A stretch of 64,000 bases of DNA, taken from assembly GCF_015223435.1 (NCBI RefSeq), contig NZ_VHKO01000009.1, positions 26,850 through 90,849 on the forward strand, given 5' to 3'. The DNA is from Vibrio hibernica (GTDB lineage Bacteria; Pseudomonadota; Gammaproteobacteria; Enterobacterales; Vibrionaceae). The position numbers and the translations under genes were made by a program. Positions 10,168-20,333 of the stretch are shown in pieces; within the stretch, counting starts at the first letter, position 1, and each line of letters begins with the position of its first letter. The notes beneath the pieces were generated by a model. The model made no database searches and had not been told where the DNA came from. It was given only the letters and a program-made list of their open reading frames with translations.

Positions 10168-11598
10168 CTAACCTTTACCACCTCTAATCGCATTAATGAT
10201 TTCAGATGTCGAACAGCCATCTTCAAAATTTAATACTTTAACTTCGCCACCCGCGGCAATTACTTCATCACCACCCGCAATCTCTTCCGGCTTATAATCC
10301 CCACCTTTAACAAGAATACTCGGGAGAACTTCTGCAATTAAACGCTGTGGAGTATCTTCAGAAAATGGGACTACCCAATCTACTGCGCCTAAGCCTGCTA
10401 ATACTGCCATACGGCGATCTGTTGGGTTTACTGGGCGACCAGGACCTTTTAAACGTTTTACTGAAGCATCAGTATTAACCGCAACAATTAGACGATCGCC
10501 TAATTCAGCAGCATGATTTAAATACGATACATGACCGGCATGTAAAATATCAAAGCAGCCATTCGTCATGACTACCTTCTCGCCACGGGCTCTAGCACGC
10601 TTGACCGCTTCAATTAATGTTGACTCACTAATCACACCATAATCAGTATCTTTACTGCCATGAATAGCTTCAGCTAACTCAATAGTCGACAGTGTTGAAG
10701 TACCTAATTTTCCGACAACTACTCCAGCAGCGGCATTGGCCAATGCGCATGATTCTTTTAAATCTTTTCCTGCTGCAACCGAGGCTGCTAAGACCGAAAT
10801 AACCGTATCACCGGCACCCGTCACATCAAAAACCTCTTGAGCTTGCGTCGGTAGATGAAAAGGTTCTTGTCCTCGTTGCAGTAATGTCATGCCATGCTCG
10901 CTACGAGTCACAAGCAAAGCTTCAAAGTCAAACTTCTCAATTAATGCTAAGCCTTTTTCAACTAAGTCTTGTTCATCCTTCGTCTTCCCTGCCACTAATT
11001 CAAATTCAGAAAGGTTGGGAGTGAGTAGTGTGGCTCCACGATATCGTTCAAAGTCCGCACCTTTAGGATCAACAAAAACAGGAACCTTAGCGGAGCGAGC
11101 CTTTTGAATCATCACTTGTACGTCGTCCAAAGCACCTTTACCGTAATCCGATAAAATTAATGACTGTACGTGCGGTAGATATTGCTCCATTCGTTGCATT
11201 ACAAGGGCAGAATCGACGCCAGCAAAGCTTTCTTCAAAATCAAGACGGATCAGCTGCTGACCGCGGCTCATCACGCGTAACTTAGTGATAGTTGGTAACT
11301 CAGGAATCGATACGAAATCACACTGTACATTTAATGATGATAATTTATCAACAAGCACTTTAGCCGGTTCGTCATCTCCGGTTAAACCAATTAATTTTGC
11401 ATTACCACCTAATGCCGCAATATTCATTGCCACGTTTGCCGCGCCACCTGGACGTTCTTCGTTGTTTTCAATTTTAACCACAGGAACCGGCGCTTCAGGA
11501 GAAATTCGAGCCGTTGGGCCATACCAATACCGATCAAGCATGACATCACCAACAATCAACACTCCAGATTTAGCATAATTGGGCAAAATAGGTTTCAT
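10168..11598 (-). CDS. hldE: Bifunctional heptose-7-phosphate kinase / heptose-1-phosphate adenylyltransferase HldE
   Basis: HldE makes ADP-D-glycero-beta-D-manno-heptose, precursor of the LPS inner core. The 476-residue protein (E. coli 477) has an N-terminal PfkB-type kinase domain, with [15 protein letters not shown] near residue 52 and the catalytic DVTGAGDTV motif near 260. The C-terminal nucleotidyltransferase domain has [16 protein letters not shown] near 345, including the HxGH motif. Both active sites look intact. It follows glnE on the same strand, as in E. coli. Confidence 0.97.
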   Translation of the reverse strand: MKPILPNYAKSGVLIVGDVMLDRYWYGPTARISPEAPVPVVKIENNEERPGGAANVAMNIAALGGNAKLIGLTGDDEPAKVLVDKLSSLNVQCDFVSIPELPTITKLRVMSRGQQLIRLDFEESFAGVDSALVMQRMEQYLPHVQSLILSDYGKGALDDVQVMIQKARSAKVPVFVDPKGADFERYRGATLLTPNLSEFELVAGKTKDEQDLVEKGLALIEKFDFEALLVTRSEHGMTLLQRGQEPFHLPTQAQEVFDVTGAGDTVISVLAASVAAGKDLKESCALANAAAGVVVGKLGTSTLSTIELAEAIHGSKDTDYGVISESTLIEAVKRARARGEKVVMTNGCFDILHAGHVSYLNHAAELGDRLIVAVNTDASVKRLKGPGRPVNPTDRRMAVLAGLGAVDWVVPFSEDTPQRLIAEVLPSILVKGGDYKPEEIAGGDEVIAAGGEVKVLNFEDGCSTSEIINAIRGGKG

Positions 11599-11732
11599 AA
11601 TACTCTCCGATGGTTCAGTTTATAGTTCGCGTTATCAACACCTATAACTAAGCCATAAATTTATAACAACATAATATAGTTAATTGGTGCGGATCATATC
11701 ACATACACCAAGAACGAAAAGCCAGTAATCGG

Positions 11733-14612
11733 TTAAGACTCAGCAGGTAACGGTAACCATGATTGCCATTGCGTTTGAATACACCGCCTTTGTTCCACAA
11801 AACGGGACTCATCCACATCTGCACTTTGTTTTAGTAAATTACGATGATGAATTTCATCTCTTAGAGTTGTGTAAGCTTCTATCAACCGTTCAGCTTGCAT
11901 CACTGTGATTAAATCTTGTTGCGCCATAACGCCAAGAATTCGAACATTGTCCGACCATTGTGTTAACTCTGGGTATTGATGGCTATATTGCAAGACCCAA
12001 TATTGCACCAAAAACTCAACATCGGTTATCCCCCCTTTATCTTGTTTTAGCATAAAGCGACCTGCTTTTTTAGCTCCAAGGTGGCCGCGCATTTTTACGC
12101 GCATATCCGCAACTTCTTGTTTGAGCTTACCTTGATCTCTTTCAAGGCTCAGTATCGTAAAACGAGTCTGACTAAATGCTTGTTCCAGTTGTGCATCACC
12201 ATAAATCATCCGTGCTCTAACTAAAGATTGATGTTCCCACGTCCACGCATCTTTATGTTGATATTCATCAAACGTTTCCGCAGTGCAAACCAATAAGCCT
12301 GATGCACCCGATGGTCTTAAACGAGTATCTACATCATATAAAATACCCGATGGCGTACGTGCTGAAAATATATGAATGATGCGCTGAGCAAGCCGTAAAT
12401 AAAACTGCCTACCATCGATTTCTTTTGCCCCATCAGTGGTAATGCTTTCAGGGCAATCATGTAAGAAAACCACATCAAGATCAGAGTCATACCCTAACTC
12501 CCAACCACCCACTTTACCGTAACCAATAACCGAAAATCCTTTACCATCTCTCCCAATCAAATGGCGAGGTTCGCCAAATTTCTGGCTCACTTGTAACCAA
12601 GCTTGCTGCACGACCGCATCCATAATCGCTTCGGATAAATACGTTAAGTGATCGCTCACTTTCATAACCGGAAGCACACCGGCAATATCTGCCGCTGCAA
12701 CTTTTAAAATACAGATCTGTTTGAATTGGCGCAGCGCTTCCATTTGCTGTTCCATATCATCTTCAGGGATACGAGCTAAGAAATCTCGTAACTCTGAACG
12801 ATAATCAGCTAAAGCAATAGGATTATAAAGCTGCTGAGGATCAATCAATTCATCCAATAAAATAGGATAACGTCCCAACATTTCAGAAATCATAGGGCTC
12901 GCAGTACACAAACGGATCAGCTGTTTCAAAGCGCCCGCATGAGCTTCCAACAATTCTAGATAAGTAGTACGCGTAACAATTTTAGTCAGAATGTGTAAAA
13001 CGCGTGGTAAACCAAATTGCGCATCAGGATGAGATAAAACAGTTTCAAATATCTTAGGCATCAGTTGGACTAATACTTCTCGACCACGTTGTCCTAATGT
13101 TTTCTTCGCTAAATCTTTTTTAAACTGACTAATTATAGCGGCCAATTCTTCCGCTGATTCAATACCAAGATCCGTGATTAAAATATTTTCCACAACATCC
13201 TGTTGTAAAGCCATATCCCATATTTCGATAAAATGCGTCGCAACCATCGATTCTTGGCTTTCGTCCTCGCCAATAAGATCAACAAAAATCGCATGAACTT
13301 GCTGCATATGATGAGTAATCGACGCCATCAATTCATCCCAGCACTGAGCTCCCATCGCACAGACTAAACGCTCTTGATCGAGTGGATTATCCGGTAAGGT
13401 TTGAGTTTGCTTATCATGCATAGCTTGAATAAGATTCTCCACACGGCGTAAAAATAGGTAGCTTTGACGTAGCAATTCAACCTCATTAGATTCAAGTAAA
13501 TGAAGTTCATCAATCGCCACTAATGTTTCTAACAAGCCACGATCACGTAAACTTGGTTCTCTGCCACCTCGAATCAACTGGAACACTTGAGCGATAAACT
13601 CTATTTCTCGGATCCCGCCAGCCCCTAATTTAATATTATTCACTAAACCACGGCGACGAACCTCTGCTCGAATCATCGATTTCATTCGACGCAGCGATTG
13701 AATCGCACTAAAGTCAATATAACGACGGAACACAAATGGTCGTAGCATTTGACGAAGTTCTTGGTATTGAGGGTACATTTCACTTCCCATCACCCTCGCC
13801 TTCACCATCGCGTAGCGCTCCCAATCTCGACCTTGTTCTTGGTAATAATCCTCTAAAGCGGCGTAGCTCATCACTAATGGGCCGCTCTCACCGAAAGGTC
13901 TCAAACGCATATCCACACGGTAGCAAAACCCATCTAACGTTGGCTGATCGAGTGATTTTATAATCCTCTGACCTAGTCGGGTAAAAAACTGTGCGTTATC
14001 AATACTACGACGCTGGCCTTGAGTTTGACCATTTTCAGGATAGGTGAAAATCAAATCAATATCAGAAGAAAAGTTAAGCTCGCCGCCCCCTAACTTACCC
14101 ATACCAATAATAAGCATAGGTTGCGCTTGTCCTTCGTCATTACAAGGCGTTCCCCACTCCTGGCAGCATGCTTGATATTGCCATCGGTAAGCTTCAAAAA
14201 TCATGGCTTCTGCCAGTTGTGATAAATGCGATAAACTGGTTTCCAGATCCCAATGCACGCTCGTATCATAAGAAAGCAAGCAATCTCGCCAAGCGATAAT
14301 AACCATCTCTTGACGGCGAAAAAGACGTAACTGACACATGAGTTCAAGTTCATTAGTACAAGTACTTAATCTCAGCGCTAATGCCTGTCGATAGTGATTT
14401 TCTCGGTCATTTTTTGTTAACAATTCAGGTAATGCGGCCATCAATGCTTTATCGCCTTGTAATGAATCAAAAATAAAATCACTCAAAGGCAAAACTTGTT
14501 CTAATTGCTGCAATATATTTGTAGGCCAATTAATTAATATTTCTTGATAACTTTGCTGTAAAGCACTCATGGATTTTTGGCATTGTTGCTGTAATTGAGT
14601 AGAGAGAACCAT
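11733..14612 (-). CDS. glnE: Bifunctional glutamine synthetase adenylyltransferase / adenylyl-removing enzyme GlnE
   Basis: GlnE adds AMP to glutamine synthetase, or removes it, in response to PII and glutamine. The 959-residue protein contains two nucleotidyltransferase domains. The N-terminal removase has GMGKLGGGELNFSSDIDLIF (about residues 170-190) and the C-terminal transferase has GYGKVGGWELGYDSDLDVVF (about 680-700), both with the DxD metal ligands. The start at 14612 has AAGGA upstream. It lies 134 bp before hldE on the same strand. Confidence 0.97.
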   Translation of the reverse strand: MVLSTQLQQQCQKSMSALQQSYQEILINWPTNILQQLEQVLPLSDFIFDSLQGDKALMAALPELLTKNDRENHYRQALALRLSTCTNELELMCQLRLFRRQEMVIIAWRDCLLSYDTSVHWDLETSLSHLSQLAEAMIFEAYRWQYQACCQEWGTPCNDEGQAQPMLIIGMGKLGGGELNFSSDIDLIFTYPENGQTQGQRRSIDNAQFFTRLGQRIIKSLDQPTLDGFCYRVDMRLRPFGESGPLVMSYAALEDYYQEQGRDWERYAMVKARVMGSEMYPQYQELRQMLRPFVFRRYIDFSAIQSLRRMKSMIRAEVRRRGLVNNIKLGAGGIREIEFIAQVFQLIRGGREPSLRDRGLLETLVAIDELHLLESNEVELLRQSYLFLRRVENLIQAMHDKQTQTLPDNPLDQERLVCAMGAQCWDELMASITHHMQQVHAIFVDLIGEDESQESMVATHFIEIWDMALQQDVVENILITDLGIESAEELAAIISQFKKDLAKKTLGQRGREVLVQLMPKIFETVLSHPDAQFGLPRVLHILTKIVTRTTYLELLEAHAGALKQLIRLCTASPMISEMLGRYPILLDELIDPQQLYNPIALADYRSELRDFLARIPEDDMEQQMEALRQFKQICILKVAAADIAGVLPVMKVSDHLTYLSEAIMDAVVQQAWLQVSQKFGEPRHLIGRDGKGFSVIGYGKVGGWELGYDSDLDVVFLHDCPESITTDGAKEIDGRQFYLRLAQRIIHIFSARTPSGILYDVDTRLRPSGASGLLVCTAETFDEYQHKDAWTWEHQSLVRARMIYGDAQLEQAFSQTRFTILSLERDQGKLKQEVADMRVKMRGHLGAKKAGRFMLKQDKGGITDVEFLVQYWVLQYSHQYPELTQWSDNVRILGVMAQQDLITVMQAERLIEAYTTLRDEIHHRNLLKQSADVDESRFVEQRRCIQTQWQSWLPLPAES

Positions 14613-14788
14613 GATTTTTCCTTGTATGTATTATACCAATCGTCGTAATTGCTTTAAGATTTAACTCACTAAATAGAGACAATGATGCAATATGGTCAAT
14701 ATCAGCACCCTATCGTGTTGGCGACCACATTAAATCCACTCTAGAAAACAGTGAGAGTCGCTTTACATCTATTCCTAAAGGAACATCT

Positions 14789-15553
14789 ATGCATAAATAT
14801 TACAGTGATGTTGATTTTAAACCGTTGAGTTTAATGTCATTACTGCTTTCGATTGTTTCTTTGATTCTGGTTTCGTATTTATTATTTATACCTGTATCCG
14901 AAGATACTCGACATACTTTATTAGGCATTGATACGACTATCTGTTGTCTATTTTTATTTCAATTGAGCTTAGATTGTTATCGTTCTAAGCACCGCCTTAA
15001 ATACTTAAAATTGCACTGGTTGGATTTCCTTGCAAGCTTACCTGCGATCGAAATTTTCCGTTATGCCCGCCTGCTGCATGTATTTAGGATCATTCTGATT
15101 TTACGTTTTAACAAAAAAGTGGTTCAGCAAATACTAGAAAACCGTAAAGAAGCGACTCTTGCAACTATTTTTACACTGCTGATTATCTTACTCTGCTTAG
15201 GTTCAAGCTTTATGCTGTTATTTGAAGAGAATGATCCAAGCAGTAATATTAAGACTGCTGCAGATGCATTATGGTGGAGCATAGTAACAATCTCTACGGT
15301 GGGTTATGGTGATCACTATCCGGTGACATTTTCCGGGAAGATACTCGCATCCATACTGATCGTTTGTGGCGTTGGTATTTTTGGTATGATCTCAGGCCTT
15401 CTTGCTTCGATTATCGCTTCACCAAATAGTAAGCAGCACACCCAAGACAAGAAGAACATTGAGTTAATCTTACAGCAACAACAGAAATTAATAACCCAGA
15501 TCGAACGACTCGAATTACAGCTACAAGAAAAGCATGAAAAAGGGATCCGATGA
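14789..15553 (+). CDS. Voltage-gated-type potassium channel subunit
   Basis: The 254-residue membrane protein has about six hydrophobic segments, starting at residues 14-35, 44-62 and 76-90. A weak S4-like helix with Arg residues (RYARLLHVFR, about 91-100) follows, then a pore helix and the K+ selectivity filter TVGYGD at 170-175. A final transmembrane helix (183-210) leads to a cytoplasmic coiled coil rich in Gln and Leu (about 220-250) that could drive tetramerisation. The family is the 6-TM Ion_trans type; physiological role here is not known. AAAGGA precedes the ATG. It is divergent from glnE and its last codons form part of the terminator. Confidence 0.9.
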   Translation: MHKYYSDVDFKPLSLMSLLLSIVSLILVSYLLFIPVSEDTRHTLLGIDTTICCLFLFQLSLDCYRSKHRLKYLKLHWLDFLASLPAIEIFRYARLLHVFRIILILRFNKKVVQQILENRKEATLATIFTLLIILLCLGSSFMLLFEENDPSSNIKTAADALWWSIVTISTVGYGDHYPVTFSGKILASILIVCGVGIFGMISGLLASIIASPNSKQHTQDKKNIELILQQQQKLITQIERLELQLQEKHEKGIR

Positions 15554-15562
15554 TCCCTTTTT
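15536..15562. terminator. Bidirectional terminator overlapping the K+ channel stop codon
   Basis: AAAAAGGGATC and GATCCCTTTTT form a perfect stem (GGGATC at 15542-15547, GATCCC at 15552-15557) around a 4-base loop. The TGA stop lies inside the hairpin. It can also end the converging triphosphatase gene. Confidence 0.85.
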
Positions 15563-15588
15563 CATGCCTAAATAATATTCAGCCATAT

Positions 15589-17112
15589 TTAATCATGCCA
15601 ATACGGAGTAAGTTCTAAACAGTGAGTCCGCGTTTTTTCCATTGCATGTAAAATCGAATTTTCTTGTCGTTTAAGCCAACGGTCTAATTGGTCTTGCTGC
15701 TCAACATTAAGTTCTTCATGCAGCTGCTTTAATGGCGTTAGATTCAACAAATCATCAATACCTTGCAGTAAGTCAACCCAAGGTAAACGAAATTGGGTTC
15801 TCAAGTTAAGATCAAATAATGAGGCAAAAGCGAGACCGGTATAAAGAGTTCGACTCAAGCGTAATTGTTGATCAATATAATCCTGACATAAAAAAGAACG
15901 TTCAACAGGAAAAGCTTCAACTAATTCAGCCCAACTACGATCAAGCTGCTTTTTCGCAAATAATGTCACGCTTTGACTCATTTTTTGCTTAGCTTTATCA
16001 TCAAGGAATGAATTCCAATCACGCGATAATATCCAACGGCTTAAATCAAGCAGAACAGCGGTATATCGAGCAGACTGGAAAAGCTCCAGCATGTCATCTC
16101 TGTTAGGTAACGCCTCTTTCTGAAGGATGAGTTCATTGACTAAATGTTTTTGGCTATCAAGTTTACGTAAAATATAGCCTTTATCTTTTGTTAGTTCATT
16201 AAGGTATTGATCATTTTTAAGCCATGCTAGCTCATCATCCAACCACTTAAATTCTTGACGTAAAATAGCACTGGCACGGCGGGGAATAATTCCACCGTAA
16301 ATGTGGAAAAGTTGACGAATAAACTCAATCGCTTCATTGATTTGCTCTAATGCAGCAATCGAATCATGCTCTGCATAAATTTGCTCATGATAAAGCCAAT
16401 GAGATAAAGCATGTTCAAGTGAATCCACAAAACAAGCCTCTACCGTATCGCTTGGTTGTGTTTCAACTAAAGCAAAGCTCATAACCGGATCGCATTGATA
16501 ATCTTGTTGAGCTAAACGATAACCACGAGCCGCTTTACTTAGATTCCCTAGGCGCATACCACCTTTGTCTGATAATAGCCGGGCCAACGTAAATAACGAT
16601 TCAGTCTGACCTGATTTAAGCTCTAACTCAACTTCGCAAATAGGAGTATGTTGGTCGCCAACAATGACGGCACCTTGATCGAAAGCAAGTTCGATCTGAC
16701 TGCCATCAGGCATACTCAGCAACCATTGTTCACGTTCAAAATTAGTTTCAAATAATGGTAATAATTCGCTTTGTAAATCGTGCCAATCTCGATTTTCAGG
16801 CCAGATATCAGTGGGATGAAGTGAAAGGTCAGGTTCATTACTGGTATGTTCAGCGTTGAATTCTGGCCTTTGATGTAAGCCTGCAACAACTCGACCGGAT
16901 GTTTTCACCGTTTGAACATAGACATCATCATCACTACGACGAATGCGCAGACCAATATCATGCTGTCTTAGCCATTGATCTGAAGTATCAAAATAGAGAT
17001 TAGACAGTGCTCGACAACTATGTTGAAGTACCTTCATTTTTTCTATTTTTAATTTTAGAATATCGGAAAAATCAGGTGAAACAAAAAATTTCAGTTCTAT
17101 CTCAGTTTCCAT
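15589..17112 (-). CDS. ygiF: CYTH-CHAD inorganic triphosphatase (YgiF type)
   Basis: The product resembles E. coli YgiF, a CYTH-domain enzyme that hydrolyses inorganic triphosphate. The CYTH domain starts with the signature EIELKF at residues 3-8 and contains the basic and acidic tunnel residues (LRIRRSDDD, VKTSGRVV, HQRPEF, CEVELELKSG, SKAARGY). A helical CHAD-like domain with scattered His and Arg follows from about residue 230. I start at the ATG at 17112 (507 residues), because the MExEIELKF opening aligns with the family. The open frame reaches 17169 but that extension is not conserved. E. coli YgiF is shorter (433), so the helical region is larger here. Confidence 0.88.
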   Translation of the reverse strand: METEIELKFFVSPDFSDILKLKIEKMKVLQHSCRALSNLYFDTSDQWLRQHDIGLRIRRSDDDVYVQTVKTSGRVVAGLHQRPEFNAEHTSNEPDLSLHPTDIWPENRDWHDLQSELLPLFETNFEREQWLLSMPDGSQIELAFDQGAVIVGDQHTPICEVELELKSGQTESLFTLARLLSDKGGMRLGNLSKAARGYRLAQQDYQCDPVMSFALVETQPSDTVEACFVDSLEHALSHWLYHEQIYAEHDSIAALEQINEAIEFIRQLFHIYGGIIPRRASAILRQEFKWLDDELAWLKNDQYLNELTKDKGYILRKLDSQKHLVNELILQKEALPNRDDMLELFQSARYTAVLLDLSRWILSRDWNSFLDDKAKQKMSQSVTLFAKKQLDRSWAELVEAFPVERSFLCQDYIDQQLRLSRTLYTGLAFASLFDLNLRTQFRLPWVDLLQGIDDLLNLTPLKQLHEELNVEQQDQLDRWLKRQENSILHAMEKTRTHCLELTPYWHD

Positions 17113-17331
17113 GTTCAAATCCGTAGTTGATAACACTGAAAGGATATGGCGGAATGCATAAAGGAGCAAGTAAGAAATAACCGCAGTTGTTTTTAAACAT
17201 GCTCTAAAATAGTATGAATGCCAGTAATATTAAGTTAACATGCGCGACTTTATAGCGCTGCCAAGCATTTGACCACTAAAGTTTTAAGGTTAAATGTCCT
17301 ATGAGTTATATTTTTTGTAGGTTGAATAACC

Positions 17332-18012
17332 ATGCCAGTAAATACAATTATGGGGCTATTTGCAAAGTCCCCTATTAAGCCTTTGCAAGAACACGTTGTC
17401 CGTGTAAATGAATGCTGTTCACACTTGATTCCTTTTTTTGAAGCTTGTGCTCAAGAAGATTGGGATGAAGCGAACAAACAACGTGAAACCATATCTCGTC
17501 TTGAACGAGAAGCGGATTCACTAAAACGTGAAATTCGTCTTAAGTTACCTCGTGGGCTATTCATGCCAGTCGATCGTACTGACATGCTTGAGTTGCTTAC
17601 TCAGCAAGACAAATTAGCTAACCTTGCCAAAGATATTGCAGGCCGCGTTATTGGTCGCCGCTTACAAATCCCTTCTACACTCAATGAATCCTTTATTGCT
17701 TATGTCATTCGTTGCCTCGATGCTGCTAAACAAGCTCAAAAGGTAATTCATGAACTTGATGAGCTACTTGAAACAGGCTTTAAAGGCCGTGAAGTAACGC
17801 TTGTTGCAGAAATGATTAATCAATTAGACGAAATTGAAGATGATACTGATGTTATGCAAATCGCATTACGTCAGCAACTCATGGAAATTGAATCTAAATA
17901 TAATCCTATCGATGTCATGTTCCTATACAAAATATTGGAATGGGTTGGTGGTATTGCCGATCAAGCCCAACGCGTTGGTGCTCGATTGGAAGTCATGTTG
18001 TCTCGTTCATAA
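17332..18012 (+). CDS. DUF47 / TIGR00153 family PhoU-like protein, partner of Pit
   Basis: This 226-residue, all-helical, cytoplasmic protein belongs to the DUF47 (UPF0111) family, distantly related to PhoU. It starts MPVNTIMGLFAKSPIKPLQEH and has acidic helices such as RLEREADSLKREIRLKLPRGLF and LDEIEDDTDVMQ. The family is almost always encoded next to a Pit-type phosphate transporter and is thought to regulate it; the mechanism is not established. Here pit follows after 117 bp containing a hairpin. The start codon has a weak Shine-Dalgarno sequence; the ATG at 17350 is an alternative. Confidence 0.9.
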   Translation: MPVNTIMGLFAKSPIKPLQEHVVRVNECCSHLIPFFEACAQEDWDEANKQRETISRLEREADSLKREIRLKLPRGLFMPVDRTDMLELLTQQDKLANLAKDIAGRVIGRRLQIPSTLNESFIAYVIRCLDAAKQAQKVIHELDELLETGFKGREVTLVAEMINQLDEIEDDTDVMQIALRQQLMEIESKYNPIDVMFLYKILEWVGGIADQAQRVGARLEVMLSRS

Positions 18013-18059
18013 GTTCGACTCAATCAAAAATAATCAAAACAGTACAAAGTAACTTATGC

Positions 18060-18097
18060 AGTTGGTTCAGGGTGTGATTCCCTGTGTTCAGCCAACT
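18060..18097 (+). other. Hairpin in the DUF47-pit intergenic region
   Basis: AGTTGG (18060-18065) pairs with CCAACT (18092-18097), and inside it CAGGG (18068-18072) pairs with CCCTG (18080-18084). No T-run follows, so it is not a standard terminator. It could be a processing site or control element in the leader of pit. Confidence 0.45.
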
Positions 18098-18129
18098 CGA
18101 ATTGTTACCTCAAAAAACTAGGTATTACG

Positions 18130-19392
18130 ATGGATATCCTCGCAAACTACGGCACTATTATTATTTTAGTTGCAGCGTTATTTGGTTTCCTAATGGCTAT
18201 TGGTATTGGTGCAAATGATGTTGCTAATGCTATGGGCACATCTGTTGGTTCAAAAGCACTAACAGTCAAGCAAGCAATTTTTATTGCCATGATTTTTGAA
18301 TTCGCTGGCGCCTACTTAGCTGGTGGCGAAGTAACTGATACTATTAAAAATGGAGTCATCGAAACTTCCTTTTATACCTCACATCCAGAAGTTTTAATCT
18401 ATGGCATGATGTCTGCTTTATTAGCGGCGGGAACTTGGTTACTGCTCGCCTCTTATATGGGCTGGCCTGTATCTACCACGCACTCCATTATTGGTGCTAT
18501 CATCGGTTTTGCTTGTGTCTCAACAGGTACTGAAGCCGTAGATTGGCATTCAGTACAAGGCATTGTGGGTAGCTGGATCATTACTCCATTTATCGCCGGG
18601 CTTTTTGCTTACGGTATTTTTGTTAGTGCTCAACGGTTAATCTTTGATACTGAAAACCCAGTGGCAAATGCCAAGCGGTTTGTACCGGTTTATATGTTTT
18701 TGACCACAATGGTCATCGCACTGGTTACGATCAAAAAAGGGCTAAAACATGTTGGCTTACACCTTACTCATGGTGAAGCTTGGATCTATTCTATTTTGTT
18801 TTCGACCTTAGTTATGATTGGTGGCTATCTTTACATTAAACGTAAGTTCGCCAGCCAAGTAGAAGATCATAGCTTTGCTGGTGTAGAAAGTATCTTTAGT
18901 ATTTTAATGGTTATTACCGCTTGTGCGATGGCATTTGCACATGGCTCAAACGATGTAGCGAATGCTATTGGGCCATTGTCAGCAGTGGTGGCAACCGTGC
19001 ACAATATGGGTGAATTGACGGCGAAAAGTGAAATTGTTTGGTGGATTCTGCCACTCGGCGGTTTAGGTATTGTGGTTGGCCTTGCCACTATGGGCCATAA
19101 AGTAATGGCGACTATTGGCACGGGTATTACCGAGCTGACACCAAGCCGTGGTTTTGCGGCTCAATTAGCGACAGCAACAACGGTTGTACTAGCTTCTGGA
19201 ACGGGTCTTCCTATTTCAACAACACAAACATTAGTAGGTGCAGTATTAGGTGTTGGCTTTGCTCGTGGCATCGCAGCCCTGAATATGGGCGTGGTACGTA
19301 ATATTGTCGCATCATGGATTATCACCTTACCTGCAGGTGCCGTATTAGCAATAGTATTCTTCTACGCAATCCAAGCCGCATTTGGTGGCTAA
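18130..19392 (+). CDS. pit: Low-affinity inorganic phosphate transporter, PiT family
   Basis: The 420-residue inner-membrane protein has about ten to eleven hydrophobic helices and the two inverted PiT signature repeats. The N-terminal one is GIGANDVANAMGTSVGS (about residues 25-43) and the C-terminal one FAHGSNDVANAIGPLSAV (about 268-287). PiT proteins import phosphate, mostly as metal-phosphate complexes, using the proton gradient. The upstream DUF47 gene is the usual partner. A strong terminator follows. Confidence 0.93.
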   Translation: MDILANYGTIIILVAALFGFLMAIGIGANDVANAMGTSVGSKALTVKQAIFIAMIFEFAGAYLAGGEVTDTIKNGVIETSFYTSHPEVLIYGMMSALLAAGTWLLLASYMGWPVSTTHSIIGAIIGFACVSTGTEAVDWHSVQGIVGSWIITPFIAGLFAYGIFVSAQRLIFDTENPVANAKRFVPVYMFLTTMVIALVTIKKGLKHVGLHLTHGEAWIYSILFSTLVMIGGYLYIKRKFASQVEDHSFAGVESIFSILMVITACAMAFAHGSNDVANAIGPLSAVVATVHNMGELTAKSEIVWWILPLGGLGIVVGLATMGHKVMATIGTGITELTPSRGFAAQLATATTVVLASGTGLPISTTQTLVGAVLGVGFARGIAALNMGVVRNIVASWIITLPAGAVLAIVFFYAIQAAFGG

Positions 19393-19444
19393 GCCTTCGA
19401 AGGTTAGTATACTGTCAAAGCAGTGTCATAATTGTGCTTTAGAC

Positions 19445-19476
19445 ATAAAAAGAGGGAGCTTTCGCTCCCTCTTTTC
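19445..19476 (+). terminator. Terminator after pit
   Basis: AGAGGGAGC (19451-19459) and GCTCCCTCT (19464-19472) form a nine-base-pair stem with a TTTC loop, followed by TTTTC. Confidence 0.9.
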
Positions 19477-19610
19477 TTGCACGCTAAGCCGAAACTTCTT
19501 ACTATTTCGTTATCTGATTATTAACTGACTTATTTGACGTACTTGGGCTCATCTGTGCTTAATTAGCATTATAAAAGAGCAAGGCGTTTATTAATTAAAA
19601 GGAACAAAAT

Positions 19611-20222
19611 GTGAAAAAGCTTTTTTGCTTAATCCTATTAACATGTTTTTTTGCTCCATCAACATACGCACGTGATTTCTATATCTCTGACAACCTTTTC
19701 ACCTATATGCATTCTGGCCCTGGTAATCAATATCGAATTATTGGAAGTGTCGATGCGGGCGATGTAATTAAAATATTAAGCTCGAACAAATCAGCGGGTT
19801 TCTCTCAAGTGATTGATAGTAAAGGTCGTAAAGGTTGGGTAGAAAGTAAATATGTTACCTCTGATGTGAGCATGTCTATTCGCTTACCTCAAATTGAGAA
19901 AGAGTTATCAACGGTAAAAAATGCATTAGCCAATGCTCGTAAAACGTCAGACACAGAAAAAGCAGGCTTAGTCAGCTCCCTTAAGGTGAGCAATAAGCAA
20001 ATATCGGATCTTGAAACAAACTACCGCAATCTAAATCAACAACTCTCAGACTCTCAAGCAGAAGCTCGAGAACTACGTGCTAAGTTAGATACGCAAAAAG
20101 ATGACTTGCTTATACGCTACTTTATGTATGGTGGTGGTGTTGCAGGACTAGGGCTGTTATTTGGTTTGATCCTTCCTCACATCATTCCACGTCGCAAAAA
20201 AAATAATGGTGGTTGGGCTTAA
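19611..20222 (+). CDS. TIGR04211-type SH3 and coiled-coil membrane protein (YgiM-like)
   Basis: The 203-residue protein has a signal peptide (about 1-20, cleavage near TYA|RD), then a bacterial SH3 domain (about 24-85, with MHSGPGNQYRIIGSVDAGD and GRKGWVESKYV). A coiled coil follows (about 95-160), then one transmembrane helix near the C-terminus (about 166-190) and a basic tail PRRKKNNGG. This matches the E. coli YgiM layout, a periplasmic SH3 domain anchored by a C-terminal helix; function not established. Translation starts at GTG 19611 with AAAGGA at 19598-19603. An ATG two bases earlier runs straight into a stop. Confidence 0.88.
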   Translation: MKKLFCLILLTCFFAPSTYARDFYISDNLFTYMHSGPGNQYRIIGSVDAGDVIKILSSNKSAGFSQVIDSKGRKGWVESKYVTSDVSMSIRLPQIEKELSTVKNALANARKTSDTEKAGLVSSLKVSNKQISDLETNYRNLNQQLSDSQAEARELRAKLDTQKDDLLIRYFMYGGGVAGLGLLFGLILPHIIPRRKKNNGGWA

Positions 20223-20263
20223 TCGTCTTACGCTAAAACTAACAAATTATAGAAATCACTATA

Positions 20264-20303
20264 GCCAGATTAGGTAGTCAACCTAAGTCTGGCTTTGTTA
20301 TTT
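20264..20303 (+). terminator. Terminator after the SH3 protein gene
   Basis: GCCAGATTAGGT (20264-20275) pairs with ACCTAA plus TCTGGC (20281-20293, one bulged G), followed by the T-rich TTTGTTATTT. Confidence 0.8.
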
Positions 20304-20333
20304 ACACAATAAAACATCACTTTTTACGTTAAA

